In this document: positions 36,972 to 45,447 of the stretch, piece by piece
Layout: every line of letters begins with the position of its first letter
How positions within the stretch are numbered: position 1 is the first letter of the stretch
Source: Sphingobacterium zeae
GTDB lineage: Bacteria > Bacteroidota > Bacteroidia > Sphingobacteriales > Sphingobacteriaceae
Direction: 5' to 3'
Length of the DNA: 64,000 nt
Assembly: GCF_030818895.1 (NCBI RefSeq)
Contig: NZ_JAUTBA010000001.1
Location: 372,001-436,000 of the forward strand
Made by a program: the position numbers and the translations under genes
Notes under the pieces: model-generated
The model's database searches: none
What the model was told of the DNA's origin: nothing
Seen by the model: only the letters and a program-made list of their open reading frames with translations

Positions 36972-37733
36972 GTGATATTCATACGATATATTTTTCTACT
37001 TATTGCCATTGGGGCTTCCACTTCTGCACTTTTTTGTCAAGATAAAAAAGTGGAGGGGATTGTTTTTGATAAAAATACCAAACAGCGTATTGGTAATGTC
37101 AAGCTTGCCAACTTGCGAACAGGAGAGGTGAATTATAATACAATCAAAGGTGAATTTGTCTTTAATGCACAGTTAGGAGATCATATCGTCGCGATGAGTA
37201 AGGGGTACTTTTCAGATACGCTTCTTGTAGATGAACGTGGATTATTACTTTTTCATTTGGTACGCGAAACTTTTTATATAGAAGAGGTTCAGGTTTACGC
37301 ACGCAAAAGTCCCGAAGAAATTTTAGAAAAGGCAAAAGTGGATTATGAAAAGGCATATCGTTTGGCAGGTTATGGTGATGTATTTTCTGTAGGACCAAAT
37401 GGCGCTGGTTTAAGTATCAATTCAATCTACAGCTTATTTAGCAAAGAGGCCAAACGAGCACGCCGATTGACTAAAACCATTGAAAACGATTATAAGGAAA
37501 ATGTGATCGATTATAAATTTTCGAAGGAACTTATCAGTAAAGTAACTGGACTCAATAGTGAAGAATCGGAGCGATTTAGAAGGATATTCAGACCCTCCTA
37601 TTTCTTTATTCTTGCAGCAAACGATTATGAACTGGCAAATTACATCAAGAATTGCTATTCACGGTATCAATTGAATCCTTCACAATATTTTATTGAGCCT
37701 TTTCCAACAATTAATTATAAATTAGTACCGTAA
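36972..37733 (+). CDS. Exported protein with CarboxypepD-reg-like domain
   Basis: About 253 residues. The only plausible start downstream of the preceding gene's stop is GTG at 36972, giving a signal peptide (IFIRYIFLLIAIGASTSALFCQ). VEGIVFDKNTKQRIGNVKLANLRTGEVNYNTIKGEF at about 28-63 is a carboxypeptidase-regulatory-like beta-sandwich, as found at the N-termini of TonB-linked barrels. YIEEVQVYARKSPEE follows. The rest is helical and unassigned. The frame remains open upstream into the LysM gene, but that part is shadow. The function is unknown; the envelope location is inferred. Confidence 0.72.
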   Translation: MIFIRYIFLLIAIGASTSALFCQDKKVEGIVFDKNTKQRIGNVKLANLRTGEVNYNTIKGEFVFNAQLGDHIVAMSKGYFSDTLLVDERGLLLFHLVRETFYIEEVQVYARKSPEEILEKAKVDYEKAYRLAGYGDVFSVGPNGAGLSINSIYSLFSKEAKRARRLTKTIENDYKENVIDYKFSKELISKVTGLNSEESERFRRIFRPSYFFILAANDYELANYIKNCYSRYQLNPSQYFIEPFPTINYKLVP

Positions 37734-37754
37734 ACAAAAATAGACGTTTTCAGA

Positions 37755-38792
37755 ATGAAGTTATTTAATTTTGTCGGCATGGCTATGCTCTGCCTTTCTA
37801 TTACTGGCATACAGGCACAGGATCTGAAAGATCTTAGGGCAAAACCAGATACCGTAATTTCCGTACAGAAAGAGCAACCTTTAAATATTAAAACCATTCG
37901 TCCTGTCGTTCCCAAACTGAACCTAGAAGTAGACTATTGGAAACATTGGACAAAATTTGGGATCAATTTAAATCAGGCATCATTTAATGATAATTGGAAA
38001 GGGGGCGGTGTCGGTTCTATTGCTGTTGGGTTGAATGCCAATCATAAATCGGATTATACCAGAGATAATTTCAATTTCGTGACTGAAGTTGATTTACGTT
38101 ATGGAAAAATAAAGAACACCAATAATATTGCGAAGAAAAATAATGACCGTATATTTTGGGATAATAAGCTTTCTTATAAATTGTCTGCCAATTGGGCTTT
38201 GTTTACATCGGTGACCTTTGAGTCTCAGTTTGACGCAGGGTATAAGTATAAAACGATCAATGGTAGGGATACCATTGATTATATCGAGAATGCTTTTATG
38301 GCGCCAGCCTATCTGACGGAGTCTTTCGGTCTTGAGTACAAGCCCAGCAATGAATTCTCGTTACGTTTTGGTACAGGTACTGCTCGTCAGACCTTTATTT
38401 TGGATGAGCGCGTTAGACCTCGCTCTGGGGAGGGTTTCTTCGCAAAGTATGGATATTATAGAGATCCAAACAATCCAAGTGTAGGTACCGGCGAAAGATT
38501 CGGTGTAAAGGAAGATCGAACTTTTGCAAATGCATTGGCATTCCAGCTAACGGGTAATTTGGACAAAAACTTCACAGACAAATTGAATGTAAAGGCGCGT
38601 TACAATCTTTTTGCGGATTATGAGAAACTTTCCAATCCAACGCACCGTTTGGATGTAACCGTAACAGCGAAAGTTACCCGTGTAATCAATGTGAACTTGA
38701 ATGGTATTATGATTTATGATCCGGATGTTATTTCAAAAGTGCAATTGAGTCAGTCCTTGGCAATGGGAATTGTATATAGTTTACCAAAATAA
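37755..38792 (+). CDS. DUF3078 outer-membrane beta-barrel-like protein
   Basis: A 345-residue protein with a signal peptide (about 1-21, ending IQAQ) and alternating aromatic beta-strands over the rest. It has the DUF3078 signature YWKHWTKFGINLNQASFNDNWKGGG near 57-81. A barrel C-terminal strand ends in VYSLPK. It probably sits in the outer membrane. The stop codon overlaps the ATG of the amidase gene by one base (TAATG), indicating coupling to cell-wall hydrolysis functions. Confidence 0.87.
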   Translation: MKLFNFVGMAMLCLSITGIQAQDLKDLRAKPDTVISVQKEQPLNIKTIRPVVPKLNLEVDYWKHWTKFGINLNQASFNDNWKGGGVGSIAVGLNANHKSDYTRDNFNFVTEVDLRYGKIKNTNNIAKKNNDRIFWDNKLSYKLSANWALFTSVTFESQFDAGYKYKTINGRDTIDYIENAFMAPAYLTESFGLEYKPSNEFSLRFGTGTARQTFILDERVRPRSGEGFFAKYGYYRDPNNPSVGTGERFGVKEDRTFANALAFQLTGNLDKNFTDKLNVKARYNLFADYEKLSNPTHRLDVTVTAKVTRVINVNLNGIMIYDPDVISKVQLSQSLAMGIVYSLPK

Positions 38793-39658
38793 TGATTAGA
38801 CCTGTGTCAGTAGGAATATTACTGTGCTCATTGCTTTCTTTGGCAAGTTGTAAGTCGAAGGTACAGCCGGCGATTTTGAAACCGTTAGTAACATCTTTTG
38901 CTTCTCCGGTGGTTTTGGAGCCGCAGATTGTGACGAAGCCGGATACCAGTTTATTGACACCAGAGGAAAGAAAGATCATCTTTTTGCAGAAATCGGGAAG
39001 CCATTCTTATTGGCGTCAAGAAGAGGCTATTCATTATGATGTACGCAAACCAAACTTTGTTATTATCCACCACACCGCGCAAGATAGTATCAGTCAGACA
39101 ATTAAAACTTTTCAGATCCCGAGAACTAAGGTGAGTTCACATTATGTTATCGGCCGAAATGGGGAGATTATACAAATGTTAAACGATTATGTCCGCTCTT
39201 GGCATGCTGGGGTTGCTAAATGGGGTTCCATCGTAGATATGAACTCATGTTCTATTGGTATTGAGCTGGATAATAATGGTAGAGAACCTTTTCCTGATGC
39301 ACAAATTAATTCACTAATGACGGTGCTGGATACCTTGAAGTCTCGTTATTTAATACCGACAAATAATTTTATTGGGCATGCCGATATCGCTCCTGCAAGG
39401 AAGAACGATCCAAGTGTGTTTTTCCCCTGGAAAAAGCTGGCGGACCGGGGTTTTGGAATTTGGTATGATGAAGGGCAACTTGTTGCCCCCCCAGATGGTT
39501 TTAATGCGATAGATGCGCTTAAAATTATCGGTTACGATACGTCTAACCTTAAAGCTGCGATTGTTGCCTTTAAAAGAAAGTTTGTTGTAAGGGATACAAC
39601 ACCCGAACTGACCATATACGATAAGAGCGTGTTGTACAGCATTTATAAAAAATATTAA
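38792..39658 (+). CDS. N-acetylmuramoyl-L-alanine amidase (Amidase_2) lipoprotein
   Basis: A 288-residue lipoprotein with lipobox LASC near residue 20. An Amidase_2/PGRP-like zinc domain at about 85-220 shows VIIHHTAQDS (first zinc His) and SSHYVIGRNGEIIQML. SWHAGVAKWG and SIGIELDNNG follow, and FIGHADIAPARKNDPSVFFPWKKL carries the second His and the Asp ligand. It cleaves the amide bond between MurNAc and the stem peptide. The last roughly 70 residues are unassigned. It ends the envelope gene run and is convergent with the symporter operon. Confidence 0.93.
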   Translation: MIRPVSVGILLCSLLSLASCKSKVQPAILKPLVTSFASPVVLEPQIVTKPDTSLLTPEERKIIFLQKSGSHSYWRQEEAIHYDVRKPNFVIIHHTAQDSISQTIKTFQIPRTKVSSHYVIGRNGEIIQMLNDYVRSWHAGVAKWGSIVDMNSCSIGIELDNNGREPFPDAQINSLMTVLDTLKSRYLIPTNNFIGHADIAPARKNDPSVFFPWKKLADRGFGIWYDEGQLVAPPDGFNAIDALKIIGYDTSNLKAAIVAFKRKFVVRDTTPELTIYDKSVLYSIYKKY

Positions 39659-39685
39659 ACCTGTACAATCGTGCTTTTCGTTTTA

Positions 39686-41398
39686 TTAGTATTGAATTTT
39701 ATCATCTATCAATGCACTTTTATTTACTCCTAACTGTAAGAGATAAGCGATAAGCATGACGGCGAGACAGCCAATAAGATTTAACCATAGAAACGGTATT
39801 TTATCCATTAACCAAATACCAATCACGATCACTTCTGAAAGTATGGCGGCAATAAAAACTGCTTTTCCCCTGATTTTTCTCATATAGAAGGCTACAATAA
39901 AAATACCTAGGATCGTCCCATAGAATAAAGAACCTAAGATGTTGACTGCTTCGAGAAGATTACCCAACCTATTTGCATATAAGGCTACGAGGATAGTAAA
40001 TATGCCCCAAATCAGGGTAAATAGACGAGACCACAGCAGATCTTGTCTTTCAGATGATTTACGGTTAATGAATCTTTTGTAGATATCAATTGTCGTTGTG
40101 GAAGCTAATGAATTAATAGCGCTTGCAGTTGATCCCATTGATGCGAGAAAGATAACTGCTATAAGCAACCCGATTAACCCTTTGGGAAATACAGTCGTTA
40201 CGAAAGACAGAAACACATAATTATTGTCGTTCGTTTCCGCACTGGGATTGTTTTTTTTAATCAAGTCTACTGTTCGGTCTTTAACCTGCTGCATTTGAGC
40301 GTTTAGTTGGCTCAATGCTGTGCGAGCATGAGCGATACTTTTTTTGTCATCCTGCTCTAAGGCTATATTAAGCTGCTGAACGGCAGATTCACGTGCTTTA
40401 AACAGTTCGTTATGTTGCTGTTCGAAGATTTGATACTCCGGAGCGTATTTGCTTTCCTTGAGGTTTTTGACTTCAACTTGGTTAAAAAAGATAGGCGGCT
40501 GATGAAACTGATAATAGGCAAATACAAGGATTCCGATCAGGAGAATTGCAAATTGCATAGGTATCTTTAATAAACCATTCATAATTAATCCCATCCGGCT
40601 TTCTTTGATGGATGCTCCAGTTAAATACCTTCCGACTTGGCTCTGATCTGTTCCAAAATAAGAAAGCTGTAGAAAAAAGCCTCCAATTAACCCTGTCCAA
40701 ATTGTATAGTTATTGTTCAGATCAAAAGTAAAGTCCAACGCATTTGTTTTCCCTGATTTTCCTGCTATATGCAGTGCTTTTGAGAGGCCAATATCCTGTG
40801 GTAGCAGATGAATGACCAATATCCCGGCAATAAGTAAAGAAGCAAAAATAATGCTCATTTGGAGCAATTGAGTATGGGATACAGCTTTGGTTCCGCCATA
40901 AGTTGTATAGATGACAACAAAACTTCCAATGGCCAAGGTGGTCCAGGTAAGGTCAATATGTAGTATGGTCGATATAATCAGCGCCGGAGCAAATATGGTA
41001 ATACCTGTTGAAATACCACGTTGAATGAGGAAAAGAATAGCGGTGAGACCTCTTGTTCTTACATCAAAGCGCTTTTCTAAAAATTCGTAGGCTGTAAATA
41101 CTTTCAGCTTATGGAAAATAGGGATAAATGTTATACAGAGGACAATCATGGCCAGAGGTAGGCCGAAATAGAATTGAACGAAACTCATTCCTGAAGAATA
41201 AGCTAGTCCGGGTGCAGAAAGGAAAGTAATGGCGCTTGCTTGAGTCGCCATTACTGACAATCCGACGTGATACCAGGGTAAAGAACGATTACCCAGAAGG
41301 TATCCATCAATATTTTTTATGCCTCTACTCTTGTAAACGCCATATATGACAATAATTAAGAGTGTCAGAAATAAAACGATCCAATCTGCTGTACTCAT
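39686..41398 (-). CDS. Sodium:solute symporter with large soluble insertion
   Basis: An SSS-family permease of 570 residues with about 13 to 14 membrane segments. Family stretches are GYLLGNRSLPWYHVGLSVMATQASAITFLSAPGLAY and SYFGTDQSQVGRYLTG. A charged, Gln/Glu/Lys-rich helical insertion of about 85 residues (roughly 305-392) separates two membrane segments, longer than the usual loop. The start overlaps the stop of a 30-aa microprotein gene (ATGA). It is the last gene of an operon with a PIG-L deacetylase, so its cargo is likely linked to that enzyme. The substrate is unknown. Confidence 0.9.
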   Translation of the reverse strand: MSTADWIVLFLTLLIIVIYGVYKSRGIKNIDGYLLGNRSLPWYHVGLSVMATQASAITFLSAPGLAYSSGMSFVQFYFGLPLAMIVLCITFIPIFHKLKVFTAYEFLEKRFDVRTRGLTAILFLIQRGISTGITIFAPALIISTILHIDLTWTTLAIGSFVVIYTTYGGTKAVSHTQLLQMSIIFASLLIAGILVIHLLPQDIGLSKALHIAGKSGKTNALDFTFDLNNNYTIWTGLIGGFFLQLSYFGTDQSQVGRYLTGASIKESRMGLIMNGLLKIPMQFAILLIGILVFAYYQFHQPPIFFNQVEVKNLKESKYAPEYQIFEQQHNELFKARESAVQQLNIALEQDDKKSIAHARTALSQLNAQMQQVKDRTVDLIKKNNPSAETNDNNYVFLSFVTTVFPKGLIGLLIAVIFLASMGSTASAINSLASTTTIDIYKRFINRKSSERQDLLWSRLFTLIWGIFTILVALYANRLGNLLEAVNILGSLFYGTILGIFIVAFYMRKIRGKAVFIAAILSEVIVIGIWLMDKIPFLWLNLIGCLAVMLIAYLLQLGVNKSALIDDKIQY

Positions 41399-41487
41399 GA
41401 ATAGTAGTTCGTGAAAATGTACAGAAAAAGGATGAATACAAATAGCCAGATAACGACCAACCAGTAGAAACGTTTCCAGCTATTCAT
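41395..41487 (-). CDS. 30-aa single-span membrane microprotein in the symporter operon
   Basis: I read MNSWKRFYWLVVIW at the N-terminus, then a Phe/Leu/Ile-rich span and an end at FTNYYS. It has one transmembrane segment of about 20 residues with a basic N-flank. It starts 5 nt after the stop of the 69-aa gene, and its TGA overlaps the symporter ATG by 4 nt. Such exact packing on both sides is strong evidence of translation. It may be an accessory subunit of the symporter; that is inference. I recognise no family. Confidence 0.72.
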   Translation of the reverse strand: MNSWKRFYWLVVIWLFVFILFLYIFTNYYS

Positions 41488-41492
41488 CGTTG

Positions 41493-41702
41493 TTATCTAT
41501 CGGAAGGCTTCTGAGGATAGATGACGCTATTAAAAATAGCGGCAATAATCAATCCGACAGCGGCACCTCCAAAGATGCTTAAAAATGTCTCGTTTGCAGT
41601 GAACCCAATTAATGCACCAAATACTACAGCAACTAAAAGAATGATTCCTTTTGCTTTGCCAGCATCAATTGTCGTGCAGCTGTTGTCAATCTGATTTTCC
41701 AT
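41493..41702 (-). CDS. 69-aa two-span membrane protein
   Basis: A small protein with a Cys/Thr-containing soluble start (MENQIDNSCTTIDAG). A first hydrophobic span GIILLVAVVFGALIGF lies at about 19-34. A second span GGAAVGLIIAAIFNSVIY at about 45-62 contains glycine-rich faces suited to helix packing. It begins 7 nt after the PIG-L stop and is followed 5 nt later by the microprotein. The family is not recognised. The operon position suggests work with the symporter. Confidence 0.75.
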   Translation of the reverse strand: MENQIDNSCTTIDAGKAKGIILLVAVVFGALIGFTANETFLSIFGGAAVGLIIAAIFNSVIYPQKPSDR

Positions 41703-41709
41703 TATTCTA

Positions 41710-44163
41710 TTATTTTGATTTTGATAACAAATTTACAAATAATCTGTAAGCTCCGGGAATTCCTGCAGGTAATTGTCTGAAAAAAGACAAAGATGTATAA
41801 ACAAATTTACCTTTTCCATAGTGTGCAACTAGTAATGATCCATTATGTAGCGCCTCACCCGGGTCTTGCATGGTAATAGGCGTACGATATCTTTTATCAA
41901 TATCTTCGGCAAAATATAGTCCCCGCTCCTGTACCCAGTGTTTAAAGTCAGCTTCGCTGATTTTGTTTGGGTAATTGAAAATAGGATCGTTTTTATCAAA
42001 ATGCACTGTTGCTTTTTCGTCCGTTACCCGGCTTCTGCCAATACTAAAAGGAAAGGGGCCAAAGTTTTTTGCTATCATTCCGTTATTTACATTGTATTGT
42101 TCTAGAACTGTACCCCCCATTTTCACATACGCAAGTACTTTGTTTTGAAGCTGCGCAATCTGTTTATTGACGTTGAATATCCGTACACCAAAAATTACAG
42201 CGTCATAGGTGGAAAGATCTGCTTTTAACGCCTGTTCGTTACTTAGCACATCAACTTTTATACCAATGGCAACAAGCGATTCAGGAATTAGATCTCCTGC
42301 CCCATGAATGTATGCGACGTTCTTTACGTCGTTGATCAGGTTGATGTTGCTCATTTTTATAGCCGCATCTGGGAAATAAACGATATCAGGTATATGGTTG
42401 TACTCAATGGACTTTATCTCTTTCAAGCGTTCTTTATTATTCAAAAGAAACCCAAGGGTATCTATGGAAGATTGGGTAGCATCGGATGGTTTTATGCTGA
42501 TTTCCCTAGAGATTATACGTTCACTTTCTTTAAAAGATAAATCAAAAGATGCTGGTAAAACTTCCCAGCCTTTTGGTATGTTGGGTTTTACATGAAATGT
42601 AGTAGCGCCTATTTGTCCGTTTTTCTGAAAAGTCAGATTCACTTTGACCGTTCGGGCATTTTGGGTAAGCGCTAGAGAACTCGAACTTTTCGCCGTTAAT
42701 GGTGGCAGGATTACGATCGGGTTGTAAATTTCACCACGGACAGGATCGGTATATTTATACTTTATAAGCTGATTGATTATGATGGGCTGGCCATTGATCC
42801 GAATTTCAATAGATACACTTGGAGCATCAGGATTTTCGGGATATCCGGTAAGATTGAAATCACTGATATTAAATTTACCTTTTCCATGCGGTTCCATCAG
42901 CCAGTAGGGTTGTGTTGTCCTATCGGCGATGACAAGCATAGTGTCTTTTTGCAACCTATTTGTTTTCAGTGTGTCATGAATGCTATTTCCGTTTAGCTGA
43001 GTCAGCTCAACTGTTATATTTGGACGGCGGACAATAATAGAATGATCCACTTTTATCTCATCTCCCAAGGCATAGGATGAATTTCTAGCAACACTTTCGA
43101 ACCAAATTCCACCACAAGCAAGAATCAGTTTTTCAACTTCCTTTTTCTTCTCCGTTTTCCAGTATTCATCATCAATTTCATCCAGTATTTTGTATAGTTT
43201 GATCAGTTCGTTAATGATCAATTCCGGTTTATCAATCTGATATATCTGATTAATGTGGTCAATTAAGGGTTGGACTTTATTGCCGTTTTTCACTCTTTTC
43301 CAGGAAGTGTCTACATTATCTAGCAGTGTCTTTTCTGCAGGTACACCGTCGACGAATTCGAAATATTCAATTGATGAGCCGCGTTGGCTTGCCGACCCGA
43401 AGCCTTGACTTTTGTGTGAAGAGCGGCTGTGGGCAGCAATCTCGCCATAGGAGGCTCCTAATAGGGAATTGTAATCTCCAATATCTATTTTTAACTGATC
43501 TTCACGGGTATTGTTTTGACCGCCAAAATTAGCCGTATTCCAAAGGAGACGTTTCGCCTGCCAAGGACTTACAAATTGAAGTTGTTCTGAAAATTGATTA
43601 GGATCTGCAGCGGCTTTAAAAGCTTCTTGCGCTAGAATAGCGGAAGCTTGATGATGGCCATGGCCCCCCCTTGAATCGGGAGGAAAACGTGTAATAATTA
43701 CATCGGGCCTAAATTTTCGGATGATCCATACGGCCTCTCCAAGAACACGTTTTTTATCCCAAAATTCGAAAGTTTCTTCTGGTGTTTTCGAGAATCCGAA
43801 GTCATAGGCGGAAGAAAAAAATTGCTCACCTTTATCAATTTTTCGAGCAGCCAGTAATTCTTGCGTTCGAATCAAGCCAAGCTCAATACCCTGTTCTGTT
43901 CCGATCAGATTTTGTCCCCCATCGCCTCTAGTTAACGATAAGTAAGCTGTCTTATATTTCTTTTCTTGGGCTAACCATGCAATCAATCGGGTATTCTCGT
44001 CATCGGGGTGTGCCGCAAAATAGAGTACCGATCCCAATGTGTTAAGTTTTTCCAGATTAAGTTTTATTTCAGCAGCATCCCACTGTGGATTTTGTGCTTT
44101 AACGCTTGAAGTTGACAAGATACCCGCCAAAATTATGATAACAGAGATAAAAGGTCTTCGCAT
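41710..44163 (-). CDS. Large exported PIG-L family deacetylase
   Basis: An 817-residue protein with a signal peptide (about 1-23, ending VKAQ). The PIG-L/LmbE zinc-dependent domain occupies about 30-290: AHPDDENTRLIAWLAQ (zinc ligands), SLTRGDGGQNLIGTEQGIELGLIRTQEL and RFPPDSRGGHGHHQAS with the third ligand. The remaining 500 residues look beta-rich, with a glutamine-amidotransferase-like end (YDAVIFGVRIFNVN, VAHYGKGKFVYTSLSFFRQL). It probably removes N-acetyl groups from a sugar conjugate in the periplasm, and the symporter may import the product. It is too long to be bacillithiol BshB. Confidence 0.9.
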   Translation of the reverse strand: MRRPFISVIIILAGILSTSSVKAQNPQWDAAEIKLNLEKLNTLGSVLYFAAHPDDENTRLIAWLAQEKKYKTAYLSLTRGDGGQNLIGTEQGIELGLIRTQELLAARKIDKGEQFFSSAYDFGFSKTPEETFEFWDKKRVLGEAVWIIRKFRPDVIITRFPPDSRGGHGHHQASAILAQEAFKAAADPNQFSEQLQFVSPWQAKRLLWNTANFGGQNNTREDQLKIDIGDYNSLLGASYGEIAAHSRSSHKSQGFGSASQRGSSIEYFEFVDGVPAEKTLLDNVDTSWKRVKNGNKVQPLIDHINQIYQIDKPELIINELIKLYKILDEIDDEYWKTEKKKEVEKLILACGGIWFESVARNSSYALGDEIKVDHSIIVRRPNITVELTQLNGNSIHDTLKTNRLQKDTMLVIADRTTQPYWLMEPHGKGKFNISDFNLTGYPENPDAPSVSIEIRINGQPIIINQLIKYKYTDPVRGEIYNPIVILPPLTAKSSSSLALTQNARTVKVNLTFQKNGQIGATTFHVKPNIPKGWEVLPASFDLSFKESERIISREISIKPSDATQSSIDTLGFLLNNKERLKEIKSIEYNHIPDIVYFPDAAIKMSNINLINDVKNVAYIHGAGDLIPESLVAIGIKVDVLSNEQALKADLSTYDAVIFGVRIFNVNKQIAQLQNKVLAYVKMGGTVLEQYNVNNGMIAKNFGPFPFSIGRSRVTDEKATVHFDKNDPIFNYPNKISEADFKHWVQERGLYFAEDIDKRYRTPITMQDPGEALHNGSLLVAHYGKGKFVYTSLSFFRQLPAGIPGAYRLFVNLLSKSK

Positions 44164-44384
44164 TTTTAAAGATAAAGATTTTGCTTAACAACAGATTGTT
44201 GATTATTGTAATTTTATTGAAAGTCTTTACAAAGTTTGATTGATCCGTATGTATACCATTGCGCAAAGGTTATTATGCTGATTCGGCTTAGGCTAATATA
44301 AAATGTAGATTTCAGTTGTCCGTAAAAGCCCTGTAAAATCTTAGTTGCCGATGCTAGAACGGATAATATGGAATAGATAAAAAA

Positions 44385-44421
44385 AAACGGAAATCCCAAT
44401 CAAGTTGGAATTTCCGTTTAA
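44385..44421 (-). terminator. Orphan terminator upstream of the PIG-L gene
   Basis: AAACGGAAATCCCAA pairs, with one mismatch, with TTGGAATTTCCGTTT. On the minus strand it is followed by nine T residues. The nearest minus-strand gene that could feed it ends about 400 bp away at 44814. Confidence 0.85.
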
Positions 44422-44813
44422 CAATTAAAATATTTTTTCCTGAAACGAATTTTTAGAGAATAGTTATTTTGTCGCTTCGCTCCAAGTGGCAACCTTTAAC
44501 ATAGTAAATATATGTAGAAAATATTGAGTTCTGTCAGATTACTTTAATTAGTTTTCCACATCGCTAAATTTTGTCAACATTTTAGCTTTTGGGAAATGTA
44601 TAATATATCGTTACTATATGCTTAAGCGACTATAGTACCGCGACACTTATTGTTTAATAGACAGACTGCTATCTTCATGACATATAAACAACGTCATAAG
44701 ATTTGCTTCATAGTTTGGACAAATTGGAATTGATATTCATCGCTATACTTCAAACGTTCAAAAAAGATTTAGACACATTAAAGAAAGTTTCAAAATCATG
44801 CTTTTAAGCAAAA
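44422..44813 (-). other. Gene-free gap leading into an orphan terminator (possible small RNA)
   Basis: 392 bp without a convincing ORF between DUF6952 and the terminator at 44385-44421. Either the DUF6952 transcript has a long 3' untranslated region, or a separate short RNA starts here. GCCACTTGGAGCGAAGCG on the minus strand at about 44471-44492 could form local structure. I see no clear promoter and no known RNA family. Confidence 0.3.
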
Positions 44814-45068
44814 CTATTTATCAATGGCACCAAGAACACGTTTCATAAATAAATTTAACGCGTCTTTTTTAGAATGACCTTCTTTAATTAATTTATCAAC
44901 CTCTACCGCTCCATAAAGGTTTGAAATCAATTCACCAAGAACGTCTAGTTCCTCATCTTTTAAAGGAGCCTCTGTTAATGCTTCCAGTGTCTCTATGGTC
45001 TCTAAGACGTAGTCTACATCATTTTGCTCGATGAATTCTGTTAAATGCTTAATTACTGGAAGTTTCAT
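44814..45068 (-). CDS. DUF6952-like small protein
   Basis: An 84-residue, acidic, all-helical protein (MKLPVIKHLTEFIEQNDVDYV at the start, then FMKRVLGAI near the end). It resembles the DUF6952 proteins found after thioredoxin in Bacteroidota. Its first 20 bases overlap the end of the thioredoxin gene, so translation is coupled. There is no signal peptide or cysteine. The function is unknown; it is presumably linked to the peroxiredoxin-thioredoxin pair. Confidence 0.78.
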   Translation of the reverse strand: MKLPVIKHLTEFIEQNDVDYVLETIETLEALTEAPLKDEELDVLGELISNLYGAVEVDKLIKEGHSKKDALNLFMKRVLGAIDK

Positions 45069-45363
45069 TGAATAATTCTACTAATGCGTCCAACTTATTT
45101 GTTTGTACTTGATTAACCAATTTACCATTCTTAAAGGCAGCAAAAGTTGGTAAATTATTCACGTTTGCTAATTTGCGAGATTCAGGAAATTTTTCTGCAT
45201 CAGCGATTACAAAAGGCACACTTTCATTTTCGCCTGCTAACTTTTTGAATTTTGGTTTCATTATTTTGCAATTACCACACCAGGTAGCGGAATATTGAAC
45301 CATAACAATATCGTTGCTATTTACAATTTCTTGTAAATTATCGTTTTCTAATTCTTGTAACAT
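45049..45363 (-). CDS. Thioredoxin-family protein
   Basis: A 104-residue thioredoxin fold with active site WCGNCK (positions 29-34), a less common dipeptide between the cysteines than GP. A cis-Pro lies in NNLPTFAAF, followed by a GKLVN turn. The frame extends 11 codons upstream, but MLQELENDNLQ is the natural start. It lies 84 bp downstream of the peroxiredoxin gene across a strong hairpin. It is probably the reductant or partner of that peroxiredoxin. Confidence 0.9.
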   Translation of the reverse strand: MLQELENDNLQEIVNSNDIVMVQYSATWCGNCKIMKPKFKKLAGENESVPFVIADAEKFPESRKLANVNNLPTFAAFKNGKLVNQVQTNKLDALVELFNETSSN

Positions 45364-45391
45364 GATTTTATTATTAAGGTGATTGATTGAA

Positions 45392-45423
45392 GTCAACAGG
45401 AATCAGGAGCGACTCCTGTTGAC
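45392..45423 (-). other. Hairpin between peroxiredoxin and thioredoxin genes
   Basis: GTCAACAGGA (45392-45401) and TCCTGTTGAC (45414-45423) form a perfect 10-bp stem with a 12-base loop. No T run follows, so it is more likely an mRNA processing or stability element than a terminator. Confidence 0.55.
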
Positions 45424-45447
45424 GAGACTTTTCGTCTTCGTATTTTG

